From NCBI RefSeq assembly GCF_008016535.1, contig NZ_SAXY01000064.1, forward strand, positions 31,896 through 95,895: a DNA stretch of 64,000 nucleotides, written 5' to 3'. Of this stretch, positions 1-8,565 are shown in pieces. Position 1 is the stretch's first letter; every line of letters begins with the position of its first letter. Under the pieces are notes generated by a model that was not told where the DNA came from, ran no database searches, and saw only the letters and a program-made list of their open reading frames with translations. The translations under genes were made by a program, and so were the position numbers. The DNA comes from Brachyspira pilosicoli (GTDB lineage Bacteria > Spirochaetota > Brachyspiria > Brachyspirales > Brachyspiraceae).

Positions 1-314
1 GCTATTTTAGAATATATATATTCAGCACTCTTTTCACCAGATTCCATTATCTTAATAACAAATGTATATCCAAATATAAAACTTAAAATAAAAAACTTAA
101 AAACCTTAAACTTTTGAGGTCTTAATTTTTTATTAGTATATTTTTCTAATATTTTAGCATGAGTAAATTCTTCTCCCCCAATGTTAATAAGTATTTGTTT
201 ATCATCTTCTTTTTTTACAAATTTAGCAAGGTTTAAATATATTGCATGTTCTGTAATCTCATTTTGCTGCAATTCCAATAAAAACTTAATTGTTTCTTTT
301 GATATTGGCTTCAT
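1..314 (-). CDS. Ferritin-like / VIT1-CCC1-type membrane protein, N-terminal part (runs off left edge)
   Basis: The first 104 codons of a gene that leaves the window. The N-terminal ~65 residues form a ferritin-like helical stretch with carboxylate/His motifs (NEITEH near residue 18, GGEEFTH near residue 49). A hydrophobic segment follows (FKFFILSFIFGYTF). This matches proteins in which a rubrerythrin-like iron-binding domain is fused to a VIT1/CCC1-like Fe/Mn transporter; the transporter part lies outside the window, so the fusion is inferred. The ATG at 314 has an AGGA ribosome site about 8 bases upstream. The ATG five bases earlier runs into a stop after two codons. It is transcribed divergently from the amidohydrolase operon. 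Confidence 0.7.
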   Translation of the reverse strand, partial: MKPISKETIKFLLELQQNEITEHAIYLNLAKFVKKEDDKQILINIGGEEFTHAKILEKYTNKKLRPQKFKVFKFFILSFIFGYTFVIKIMESGEKSAEYIYSKI

Positions 315-402
315 AACATCAATCCTAAATATTAATTAGTTAAATATTACAATGAAAACTAATTAATTGCAAAAATTAATATTATTTTATGTAAAATTTA
401 AT

Positions 403-456
403 TATTGATATTATATTGAATATTGATATTATATTTAATACTGATATATTATTATA
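403..456. repeat. Three tandem 18-bp repeats upstream of the amidohydrolase gene
   Basis: Units 403-420 and 421-438 differ at one base (TATTGATATTATATTGAA and the same with TTAA at the end). Unit 439-456 is a degenerate copy. They fill the region just ahead of the 486 start and could be an operator array or simple AT-rich slippage. Confidence 0.6.
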
Positions 457-485
457 TAATATTTTTAATGAAGGAATATAGAAAA

Positions 486-1640
486 ATGGATAATAAAAAA
501 CTAAATGATATGATTATAAATATGAGAAGAGAATTACATAAAATACCAGAAGTTGGTACAGATTTGCCGCAAACAAAAAAATATGTACTTGATAAATTAA
601 AATCATTGGGGCTTGAGGTAAAAGAATGCTCTTTAGATTCTGGAATGGTATGTGATATAGGAAATGTTAGTAGCGGCAATATAGCTGCTATTAGGGCAGA
701 TATGGACGCTTTACCTATAGTTGAAGAAACGGGGGTTGAATATGCTTCAAATAATGGTAATATGCATGCTTGCGGACATGATGCTCATACTGCTTGTTTA
801 TTAGGCACTGCTTATTATTTATCAGAGAATAAAGATAGATTAAAAAATGGTGCTGTAAGATTAGTTTTTCAAGCTGCTGAAGAGATAGCAAAAGGTGCTA
901 AAAATATATTAAAAGATGGTTTATTAGACGGTGTTAGTGCTATAGTTGGTACTCATATTGGTACTATAGCTACAGATGTGCCTAGCGGAGAGTTTGTCCT
1001 TCAAGGAGGACCATTAATGGCATCTAATGATAAATTTGTTATTAAAGTTATAGGAAAAGGTTCTCATGGTGCTTATCCTCATTCTGGAGTAGACCCTGTA
1101 TTAACTGCTAGTCAAATAATACAAGGCATATATAATATAAAAAGCAGAGAAATAATAGCCACTGACCCTACAGTAATATCTATATGTATTGTAAACGGCG
1201 GAAGTCAATATAATATAATACCTTCAGAAGTAAACATAGAAGGTACTTTCAGAACATTTAGTGAAGAGAATAGAAAATTTATAGGAAACAGAATAAAAGA
1301 AATATCACAGTCTATTGCTATAGCTAACAGAGCAAAAGCAGAAGTAAATATGGAATGGGGCTGCCCTCCTGTTATTAATAATGACCAAATAGCTAATGAA
1401 TTATCAGAAGTATGTAAAGAATTAGGATTCAAAAAGTCAGCACCTTTTACTCCTTCTATGGGCGGAGAAGATTTTGCTGAATATCAACATAAAATGCCTG
1501 GCGTATTTATTTTCTTCTCTACTATGACAGAAAAAAATATTCCTCATCATAATAGTAAATTCGAGATAGATGAATCAAAATTATATCAGCCTAGTATATT
1601 AATGAGCGAATGGGCAATTAAGCATTTAGGAGGTAAATAA
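486..1640 (+). CDS. M20-family amidohydrolase (metal-dependent peptidase/deacylase)
   Basis: A 384-residue cytoplasmic enzyme of the M20D group (hippurate hydrolase / N-acyl-amino-acid amidohydrolase type), which removes an acyl group from an amino acid or short peptide. Metal-binding and catalytic motifs are visible in order: RADMDALP, HACGHDAH, AAEEIAKGAK, GTHIG, SHGAYPH in the lid domain, and GGEDFAEY near the C-terminus. The length is normal for the family. The ATG at 486 was chosen because AAGGA lies 10 bases upstream; the in-frame ATG at 423 has no ribosome site and sits in tandem repeats. The stop overlaps the next start (TAATG), so it is coupled to two membrane proteins that may carry its substrate. 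Substrate unknown. Confidence 0.88.
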   Translation: MDNKKLNDMIINMRRELHKIPEVGTDLPQTKKYVLDKLKSLGLEVKECSLDSGMVCDIGNVSSGNIAAIRADMDALPIVEETGVEYASNNGNMHACGHDAHTACLLGTAYYLSENKDRLKNGAVRLVFQAAEEIAKGAKNILKDGLLDGVSAIVGTHIGTIATDVPSGEFVLQGGPLMASNDKFVIKVIGKGSHGAYPHSGVDPVLTASQIIQGIYNIKSREIIATDPTVISICIVNGGSQYNIIPSEVNIEGTFRTFSEENRKFIGNRIKEISQSIAIANRAKAEVNMEWGCPPVINNDQIANELSEVCKELGFKKSAPFTPSMGGEDFAEYQHKMPGVFIFFSTMTEKNIPHHNSKFEIDESKLYQPSILMSEWAIKHLGGK

Positions 1641-2359
1641 TGAATGAAGAGATTTTGAAATTAGCCAATCAATTAATACTATGGCCATTATGTGCTGTTG
1701 TTGTTCTTATAAGTTTGATACAAGCTATATTATATACAAGACTTGCTAATAAAACTGCAAAAACTTTAGGCATTACAAGTGAGACTTGCCAAAAAGCTTT
1801 TAAAGCTGGTTTAATAACTGCAATAGGACCTGCTATATCTGGTTTTATAGTAATGGTAGGAATGATTTCTGTAATAGGAGCACCTATGAGCTGGATGAGA
1901 CTTTCTATTATTGGTGCTGCTACAACAGAGATGGCTGGAGCACAATTTGGTGCTGAGGCTATGGGAGTAAAGTTTGGAGGACCTGATTATAATGAAGTTG
2001 CTTTAGTTGTATCTTGGATTACTATGGCTGCTAATGGATGCGGTTGGTTGATATCTGCATCAATTATGGGAAGTAAATTAGAGAAATTAAGAACAAAAAT
2101 TTCCGGAGGTAATCAGGCTGGTTTAGCTTTGCTTTCTGCTGCTTCTATGGTTGCGGTATTTGGTAATTTGGCTTCTGGTTATTTACCTAAAATAGACACT
2201 GCTGCTTCTGTTTTGGCTGCTGCTTTAACTATGTTTATATTAGTAAAATTTGTATCAAAAACTAAGATTGGACTTAAAATTCGTGAATACAATTTGGGTA
2301 TTGCAATGCTGGTCGGTATGGCTGTGGCTTTAATTGTAAAAATATCTATTGGAGGTTAA
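1640..2359 (+). CDS. DUF5058-like integral membrane protein
   Basis: A 239-residue protein with about six hydrophobic segments and no signal peptide. The APMSWMRLS stretch and Gly/Ala-rich helices resemble the DUF5058 family, which often sits beside M20 amidohydrolases; this match is from memory. The start overlaps the upstream stop by one base, so translation is coupled. Together with the next gene it may form a two-part carrier for an acylated amino acid or peptide handled by the amidohydrolase. That role is inferred from context only. Confidence 0.6.
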   Translation: MNEEILKLANQLILWPLCAVVVLISLIQAILYTRLANKTAKTLGITSETCQKAFKAGLITAIGPAISGFIVMVGMISVIGAPMSWMRLSIIGAATTEMAGAQFGAEAMGVKFGGPDYNEVALVVSWITMAANGCGWLISASIMGSKLEKLRTKISGGNQAGLALLSAASMVAVFGNLASGYLPKIDTAASVLAAALTMFILVKFVSKTKIGLKIREYNLGIAMLVGMAVALIVKISIGG

Positions 2360-2362
2360 TGT

Positions 2363-3025
2363 ATGACTGATAAAGAATTTCAAAAATTATGGAATGACCC
2401 TGTTAATTTAATTGGAAGAGTTACATTATTATCTGCTGTTGTTGCTTCATTTTTCCCTGTTGTATATTTGATGATTAGTCATAAAATATTTCCGCCTATA
2501 GATGTTGTGATAAAAGCTTGGGTATTGGTTGCTTCTTCTTATGGCGTTATGTATGTATTAGAGCCTTTGAGCTATTATCCTGTTTTAGGTTTGGCTGGTT
2601 CTTACATGAACTTTCTTTCTGGAAATGGAGGTAATATGAGAGTGCCTGCTGCTGCTTGTGCATTAGATGTTACAGATACTCCAGAAGGAACTCGTAATGT
2701 AGAAATTATTTCTTCTTTGGGAATAGCTGGTTCTATTATAACTAACCTATTCTTTGTTACATTGGCTGCTGTATTAGGAGCTACTATTCTTAATGTTGTG
2801 CCTCCTATAATCGCTGAAGCTTTTAAATCTTATGCTGTGCCTGCTATATTTGGTGCGGTATTGATGCAGTTTAGCATGAAATATCCTAAGTTATTAGTAT
2901 TTGGTTTAGGAATACCTCTAGCTTGTAAATTATTAATACCTGCTATGCCTGCTTTTCTTATCACATTATCAGGTTTAGTAATTACAATTATTGCTTCAAA
3001 AATATTATACAAAGTAAAAGCTTAA
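2363..3025 (+). CDS. Integral membrane protein, partner of the preceding gene
   Basis: A 220-residue protein with about six hydrophobic segments. It follows the preceding gene after three bases with GGAGGT at the end of that gene as ribosome site. A conserved-looking loop, SYMNFLSGNGGNMRVP, sits between helices 2 and 3 and could line a pore. Third gene of the amidohydrolase operon, which ends at a strong hairpin terminator. I do not recognise a named family; a joint transport function with its neighbour is plausible but unproven. Confidence 0.6.
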   Translation: MTDKEFQKLWNDPVNLIGRVTLLSAVVASFFPVVYLMISHKIFPPIDVVIKAWVLVASSYGVMYVLEPLSYYPVLGLAGSYMNFLSGNGGNMRVPAAACALDVTDTPEGTRNVEIISSLGIAGSIITNLFFVTLAAVLGATILNVVPPIIAEAFKSYAVPAIFGAVLMQFSMKYPKLLVFGLGIPLACKLLIPAMPAFLITLSGLVITIIASKILYKVKA

Positions 3026-3040
3026 TTATAGTTTAAAATA

Positions 3041-3076
3041 AAAAAGATGTTGGAATAAAAAATCCAGCATCTTTTT
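3041..3076. terminator. Bidirectional intrinsic terminator
   Basis: Hairpin with arms AAAAAGATGTTGGA and TCCAGCATCTTTTT around an 8-base AT loop, with one G-T wobble. A-tract on one side and T-tract on the other let it serve both the amidohydrolase operon and the convergent flbB-like gene. Confidence 0.85.
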
Positions 3077-3098
3077 TTATATATATTAATTTCTAGTT

Positions 3099-3815
3099 TT
3101 AAGCTCCCATATCCATTATACCGTCATTAAGCATTTCATTATTATCTGGAGCATATGAAGGGAAGTCATTAGGAGATGAAGGCACTGTATTATTATTAGG
3201 ATTAGTGCGTGCTTCATATTTCTCTAATATTCTTGCTGCTACTGTAGGATCCATCAAACTAAGCAAATAAGAAGTAGTACTGTTTCTTCCTTCTGCTGCA
3301 GCTATTGAATCCATCTCTACTAATACATCTATAATCAAATCATCAGAACCATTAGCTGCTAATTGATTAAGTAAGGCAACAGAGTTTTGAGGAGGCATAC
3401 TATTAATTTTATTAGCCAAATCTGTAAGTACTAATTGATACTGAGCAGATTCATCCATAGTAGCTTGATAATTAGACCAAGCATTTAATAAGTTTTGTCT
3501 GTCTTGCTCTATTAATTCAGATTGTGAATTTAATTCTATAGCTCTGCTAGCAATTAAAGCCTCTTGTGCCTGTATATCTTTTTCTCTTAAATTAAAAGAC
3601 TCTCTCATTTTATTAAGGTCATCTCTAGCCAAAAGAGCCATATCTTCAACTCTGGGTTTTTGAGTAAATCTAGTTAAAAAAGAAGGTACATTAGGAGCTA
3701 TTTTTGTACGCATTAAAGTATAATAATTAACAACTCCAAATATATCAAACATATAAAGTAATGCTATAAAAGCTATTAAATTAACTACAGTCAATATTGC
3801 TATTTTAAATTTCAT
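3099..3815 (-). CDS. flbB: Probable periplasmic-flagellar collar protein FlbB
   Basis: A 238-residue protein with one N-terminal membrane anchor (residues ~3-22), a central helical coiled-coil region (~60-140) and a helical repeat region near 150-205 ending PTVAARILEKYEAR, similar to the MgtE N-terminal fold. This is the architecture of spirochaete FlbB, which organises the collar around the flagellar motor. The C-terminus is Asn/Pro-rich. The ATG at 3815 is preferred over 3821: AGGTG is 9 bases from 3815 but only 3 from 3821. The gene stands alone, not in a flagellar operon. The family call rests on architecture and is moderately sure. Confidence 0.6.
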   Translation of the reverse strand: MKFKIAILTVVNLIAFIALLYMFDIFGVVNYYTLMRTKIAPNVPSFLTRFTQKPRVEDMALLARDDLNKMRESFNLREKDIQAQEALIASRAIELNSQSELIEQDRQNLLNAWSNYQATMDESAQYQLVLTDLANKINSMPPQNSVALLNQLAANGSDDLIIDVLVEMDSIAAAEGRNSTTSYLLSLMDPTVAARILEKYEARTNPNNNTVPSSPNDFPSYAPDNNEMLNDGIMDMGA

Positions 3816-3848
3816 AAACATTCACACCTAAATAACATAATAGTATAC

Positions 3849-3877
3849 ATAATACAGAAAAAACTATAATATGTCAA
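3849..3877 (-). promoter_or_regulatory. Predicted promoter of the flbB-like gene
   Basis: Reading the minus strand, TTGACA (3877-3872) and TATTAT (3854-3849) are separated by 17 bases, 34 bases before the chosen start. Confidence 0.6.
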
Positions 3878-3908
3878 CTAACTATATTATCGTAATTTAT
3901 AGTTTTTT
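3858..3908 (-). terminator. Possible terminator of the PBP2-RodA-phosphatase operon
   Basis: Perfect 12-base arms AAAAAACTATAA and TTATAGTTTTTT lie downstream of the phosphatase stop. The loop is large (27 bases) and contains the -35 box of the next promoter, so terminator and promoter are interleaved. Confidence 0.45.
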
Positions 3909-3966
3909 AGTTATCATATTTTTTTTACAAAAAAGAATTTTTTTTATTATATTTTTTTAATTATAT

Positions 3967-5133
3967 TCAAGTAGTTCTTTTTAAAAGAATCATACTAACA
4001 TCATCTTTTAAAGGTTCTTTTGTAAAAGATTTTATCTCAGATATAATTTTTTCTTTAATATCATCAACATTGTTTTTAATATTTTTAGAAAATATTTGCT
4101 TTAAATGTTCATCACCAAACATATTATTATTATCATCAAACACCTCATAAGCACCGTCTGTAAAAACAAATAAAACATCATTTCTATTTAATTGAATTTT
4201 CATCTCTGTATATTCGCTCTCATCAATCATTCCAATTAAAGGACCATCTATATCTACGGTACATATTTCTTCTTTGCTATTTAAATAATAAATAGGTTTA
4301 GGAGAGCCTGCAGAAGAACATAATAATTCACCTGTTTCATTATTATAAAGAGCATAAAATACACATGCAAATAGATTTTTATCAAATCCCTCTTCTATAA
4401 AAAATTTATTAAGTTTCTCCAAAAAAACAGCAGGGGAAGTATTTTTATCGTCTATAATAGCATGCGAATCAAAAAAAGATTTTATTAAAATAGTAAGCAT
4501 GCTCGCAGCAACTCCATGCCCAGAAACATCAGCAAGAAGTATGGCATAATATCCATCATTAATAAGTTTTATTCCGCTATAATCTCCAGAAACTTCATTT
4601 GGTGCATAGTGATGTATAGATATTTCATTTTTAGGTATAGATGTATTGCCATAAGAAAGTATAGTTTTTTGCAATTTAGCAGCATATTCTATATCTCTTT
4701 TTAATATATCCATATACATCATATTAGACTCTATAGCTTTTTTTAGCCTAATATAAGACTTCATTTTAGAAAGAAACAAATCAGTATCAATAGACTTCTC
4801 AAAAAAACCATCAGCACCATAATCAAATGCTTTAAGAGATTCTGTTTTATTATCAGAAGCAGTTAAAAAAAGCACAGCTATATTTTTTAATAAATTATCA
4901 GATTTTATGTATCCAGCCAATCTGCAAGCTCCGGCATTAGGAAGCATATAATCAACTAATATACAATCTGGTATTTTTTCATATGTCATATTAATAGCCT
5001 CTTCATAAGATAAAGCTATATAACATAAATAATTATTTTTTTTTAAGAATTTTTGAATAAACTTAGCATAATCAATATTAGTATCAACTATTAATACTTT
5101 TTCTGTTAAAATATTATTTCTTGTAGTAGCCAT
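3967..5133 (-). CDS. Response regulator with PP2C/SpoIIE-type phosphatase output
   Basis: A 388-residue two-domain signalling protein. The N-terminal receiver (about 10-130) keeps the acidic pocket (VDTN), the phospho-acceptor Asp (LVDYMLP), the Thr switch (LTAS) and the Lys (FEKS). The C-terminal part (about 185-385) is a SpoIIE/RsbU-type serine phosphatase with metal motifs SGDYSG, LADVSGHG, FTDGAYE and KDDVSM. Such proteins usually dephosphorylate an anti-sigma-factor antagonist. The start codon overlaps the rodA stop by one base (TAATG), so it is co-translated with the cell-elongation genes and may link a signal to envelope growth. No partner kinase or anti-sigma factor is nearby. Confidence 0.9.
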   Translation of the reverse strand: MATTRNNILTEKVLIVDTNIDYAKFIQKFLKKNNYLCYIALSYEEAINMTYEKIPDCILVDYMLPNAGACRLAGYIKSDNLLKNIAVLFLTASDNKTESLKAFDYGADGFFEKSIDTDLFLSKMKSYIRLKKAIESNMMYMDILKRDIEYAAKLQKTILSYGNTSIPKNEISIHHYAPNEVSGDYSGIKLINDGYYAILLADVSGHGVAASMLTILIKSFFDSHAIIDDKNTSPAVFLEKLNKFFIEEGFDKNLFACVFYALYNNETGELLCSSAGSPKPIYYLNSKEEICTVDIDGPLIGMIDESEYTEMKIQLNRNDVLFVFTDGAYEVFDDNNNMFGDEHLKQIFSKNIKNNVDDIKEKIISEIKSFTKEPLKDDVSMILLKRTT

Positions 5134-6449
5134 TAATGCACATACCTTCTAGCTTCAACATTAAATATAAGCCCAATAGATATAGAAAAAGTTAAAATGG
5201 AAGAGCCCCCGCTACTTACAAAAGGCAAAGTTAAACCCGTAATAGGCATCATACCAACCACCATTCCTATATTAATAAACACATGGCATAAAAACATAGC
5301 TATTACCCCCGATATAATCAAAGCCCCAAGCCTATCTTTAGCAAAATAAGCAACTGTAATCCCCCTCACAAATATAGTAGCATAAGCTAATACAACCAAA
5401 GCACTTCCTATAAATCCCCACTCCTCACAAATATTAGAGAAAATAAAGTCATTTACCTGCTGAGGTATAAAGTTTAATTGCGACTGACTTCCATTGAGAA
5501 AGCCCTCACCAAAAAGTCCGCCGCTTCCAACAGCAATGAGAGATTGAATAATATTGTACCCTGAACTAAGCCTAGTAAGCTCTGGATTCATAAATACTAA
5601 TAATCTCTCTTTTTGATAAGTTTTTAATCCTATATCAAAAGTTAAAGCCGCACACATACTTAAAAATAAAACAAAAAATGTAAATGAAAATAATTCTACA
5701 TATTTGTTATTCATATAAAAGTTTATTGTAAGAAGAAGTATTGATATAAATAAAAATCCTCCTGCAATATATCCTATATAAAGCCTTTGTGATAGGAAGT
5801 TAAAAAGAATATTATTTATATCATCCGACATTCTTTTATATTCCAAAAACATTGGTATAGATAACCCTATAACACCTATACTTAATAATGATATAATATA
5901 TCTTAAAGGCACTCCTCCCACAAACAGCATAACAAATACTATAAAACAATATACCAAAACAGTACCCAAATCAGGCTGCATTAAAACTAACCCAATAGGT
6001 ATAGAAATAAAAATACCCGCTATTAAAAAATATTTTTTCTGTTTTATTTTATCCCCTATTTGGTCCAAATAACCAGCCAAAAATATAATCATTACTATTT
6101 TGCCAAACTCAGAAGGCTGCATACCAAAAAGCCAGCTGCTGCTTCCGTTTATAGTAGTACCTACTCCCGGAATAAGTACAAGTATCAACACAATAAGCAT
6201 TGGTATATATAAAGACATTCTGTGTTCTGCAAGTTTAGTGTAATTGATAAACATAGTAATACACATAATAACAAGACCGACAACAGAGAAAAATATATAT
6301 TTCAAAAATATCCAGCTTGTTTTACCAGAATCTGGAGAATATGTTGAAGAATATACAGCTATAGCACCTGCCGCCATAAGAAAAAGTATAGAAATAAGTA
6401 TTCTCCAATCAAATACAAATAATCTTTTTAATTCTTTTTTCTCATTCAT
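5133..6449 (-). CDS. rodA: Peptidoglycan glycosyltransferase RodA
   Basis: A 438-residue SEDS-family polytopic membrane protein, slightly longer than usual RodA. Motifs seen are the extracellular loop GSSSWLFGMQPSEFGK, the QPDLGT segment, and the C-terminal MMPITGLTLPFVSSGGSS signature. It polymerises lipid II into glycan strands for side-wall elongation together with PBP2, whose gene directly precedes and overlaps it by 8 bases. That order (mrdA then rodA) separates it from FtsW. Confidence 0.93.
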   Translation of the reverse strand: MNEKKELKRLFVFDWRILISILFLMAAGAIAVYSSTYSPDSGKTSWIFLKYIFFSVVGLVIMCITMFINYTKLAEHRMSLYIPMLIVLILVLIPGVGTTINGSSSWLFGMQPSEFGKIVMIIFLAGYLDQIGDKIKQKKYFLIAGIFISIPIGLVLMQPDLGTVLVYCFIVFVMLFVGGVPLRYIISLLSIGVIGLSIPMFLEYKRMSDDINNILFNFLSQRLYIGYIAGGFLFISILLLTINFYMNNKYVELFSFTFFVLFLSMCAALTFDIGLKTYQKERLLVFMNPELTRLSSGYNIIQSLIAVGSGGLFGEGFLNGSQSQLNFIPQQVNDFIFSNICEEWGFIGSALVVLAYATIFVRGITVAYFAKDRLGALIISGVIAMFLCHVFINIGMVVGMMPITGLTLPFVSSGGSSILTFSISIGLIFNVEARRYVH

Positions 6450-8433
6450 ATTGTATTCTATTGTCCTCTTGAGTATTTATATTACTTTCATTATTATTAG
6501 CATTCTCATTATTTTCAGCATTTTCCAAAGCCTGCTGCTGTCTAGCCATTCTAATTTGTCTGTATATATTTTGCATTCTTCCATATATAGAGTTTCTAGC
6601 CTGTATAGGGTCATCACCATCTATTATAGAGCGAAGCATAGCAGTAGCAATAGGTCCGGCAGTAGAACCACCACCACCTCCACTATTTTCAAGCATAACT
6701 GTTACAGCAATCATATCATCTTTAGGTCTTTGATTATAAGGGCCGTAAATAGTAATCCAAGTATGGTCTTTACCTTGAGCGTTTTGTGCTGTAGAAGTTT
6801 TAGCTGCAAGTTTTATATTTGGAGACCAAGCACCGTTTCTTGCAGTACCTCCTGCTACAGCCATTCTCATACCTTCTTTTATTACTGTGAATATATCTTT
6901 ACTTATTTCTAATTTTTTCATTACAATCTTATCATTGTTGTATATTACTTCATCGGTCTGAGAGCTTCTAATCTCTTTAACAACATGAGGTCTGTACATA
7001 ATTCCGTCATTTATGATAGCAGAAGTAGCCATATGAACCGCTATAGGAGTAGCAGACATATAACCCTGACCAATAGCATATTGAAGCGTATCACCGTCCC
7101 ACCAATATTCTCCAATCTTTCTTCTCTTCCATTCAGAACTAGGAACTGTACCTATTTTCTCACCAGGCAAGTCTATACCTGTAAGCTCTCCAAAACCTAA
7201 TAACTCTGCATATTTCTTTATAAAGTTTGGTCCAAGCTCATAAGCCAAGTTGTAGAAATAAGTGTTGCAAGAAAATTGAATAGCCTTATACATATTAACA
7301 TAGCCGTGATGACCAGTACATCTATAAAATCTGTTTTCAAGAAGCATACCGCCCGCACAGAATCTTGTAGTATAAGCTCCAATTCTTCCCTCAGCAAGAG
7401 CACCCAAAGCACTAACAAGCTTGAAAGTAGAGCCCGGAGGATATCTTCCTCTTATAGCCTTGTTCCAAAATGGATTAGCAGGGTTATTGATGAGCTCAGA
7501 ATATTTCTTAGCATCTATTTTGCCTATAAAAATATTAGGGTCATACCAAGGCGAACTTACCATAGCAAGTATTTCACCAGTAGTAGGCTTCGATATTATA
7601 ATAGTTCCAACCTGACCTCTAAGAAGCTCTTCTGCATCTTTTTGTATTTTAGAATCTATACTAAGTATTAATTTTTTACCCGGTATAGGCTTACCAACTG
7701 CAGGAGCAATGGTTTCTTTTACTCTGTTTCTTGAGTCAACTATCCACTGCTCATAACCGTCTATTCCTCTAAGCTCTTTATCATAATACTGCTCAACGCC
7801 TTCTTTACCAATAACGCTGTCTCTTCTATATCCCTCTATTCTTTTACTTTCAAACTCTTCCTGCGAAATATTACCTATATAACCCAATATATGCGTCATA
7901 GTCTCGCCAAGCGGATAGTTTCTTATAGATTTACTTCCATAATATACGCCCGGAAAATCCTCAGAACGTTCTGCCAAATAGCTCATCTGGGACATACTAA
8001 TATTATCAGATATCTCCACAGAATCATAACTGTTTTTAGAAACTTTAGATAAGCTTTCTTTTATAGAACCCAAATCTATATTAAATAGTTTAGAAACCCT
8101 ATATAAAAGCTCCTCTCTCTCAAAATAATTCTTAGGCAAATAAACAGGTATAATATACATAGTGTAGATTTTTATGTTCTCTGCCACAATAACCCCATTT
8201 CTATCGAATATCTCTCCCCTATATGCATCTATTGGTATTATTTGCTCTTTATTATTCCTTGCCAAACTATCATAATGAGAGTTCAAAATGATTTGCAAAT
8301 AGAATAGTCTAATAATAAGCATAGCCGATATTAATACAGAAATAATTAATACTACTATTAGCTTTTTTTTATATTTAAAATCTTCACCTTCGATTTTTTT
8401 ATCTTTATTTAATTCAATTTCTAAAAAAGTCAT
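6442..8433 (-). CDS. mrdA: Penicillin-binding protein 2 (elongasome transpeptidase)
   Basis: A 663-residue class B PBP with a membrane anchor at ~23-44, a dimerisation/pedestal domain with RGEIFDRNG near 72, and a C-terminal transpeptidase domain. The active-site motifs are STFK (Ser335/Lys338), SCN (388-390) and KTS at 545-547. The last is normally KTG, so the Gly is replaced by Ser in the third catalytic motif. The C-terminus after about 620 is Gln/Asn-rich and extends past the domain. It cross-links side-wall peptidoglycan with RodA, encoded next. First gene of an operon with rodA and the phosphatase. Confidence 0.92.
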   Translation of the reverse strand: MTFLEIELNKDKKIEGEDFKYKKKLIVVLIISVLISAMLIIRLFYLQIILNSHYDSLARNNKEQIIPIDAYRGEIFDRNGVIVAENIKIYTMYIIPVYLPKNYFEREELLYRVSKLFNIDLGSIKESLSKVSKNSYDSVEISDNISMSQMSYLAERSEDFPGVYYGSKSIRNYPLGETMTHILGYIGNISQEEFESKRIEGYRRDSVIGKEGVEQYYDKELRGIDGYEQWIVDSRNRVKETIAPAVGKPIPGKKLILSIDSKIQKDAEELLRGQVGTIIISKPTTGEILAMVSSPWYDPNIFIGKIDAKKYSELINNPANPFWNKAIRGRYPPGSTFKLVSALGALAEGRIGAYTTRFCAGGMLLENRFYRCTGHHGYVNMYKAIQFSCNTYFYNLAYELGPNFIKKYAELLGFGELTGIDLPGEKIGTVPSSEWKRRKIGEYWWDGDTLQYAIGQGYMSATPIAVHMATSAIINDGIMYRPHVVKEIRSSQTDEVIYNNDKIVMKKLEISKDIFTVIKEGMRMAVAGGTARNGAWSPNIKLAAKTSTAQNAQGKDHTWITIYGPYNQRPKDDMIAVTVMLENSGGGGGSTAGPIATAMLRSIIDGDDPIQARNSIYGRMQNIYRQIRMARQQQALENAENNENANNNESNINTQEDNRIQYE

Positions 8434-8518
8434 GTAAAAAAACCCTTATAAAAATTTTTTATACTATTTATAAGTAACGGTATTTATTACTTAAATTTAA
8501 GCAAATAAAAAATTTAAA

Positions 8519-8551
8519 AGGTATATACAAAAATTATATTTGCATATACCT
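8519..8551 (-). terminator. Terminator after the processing protease
   Basis: On the minus strand, AGGTATATGCAAA and TTTGTATATACCT form a 13-pair stem with one G-T pair, followed by a T-rich run. Confidence 0.75.
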
Positions 8552-8565
8552 AAAAATTTACTTAA

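Noticed and set aside
6244..7671. Several long plus-strand frames across rodA and mrdA
   Set aside because: Shadows of two well-conserved minus-strand genes.
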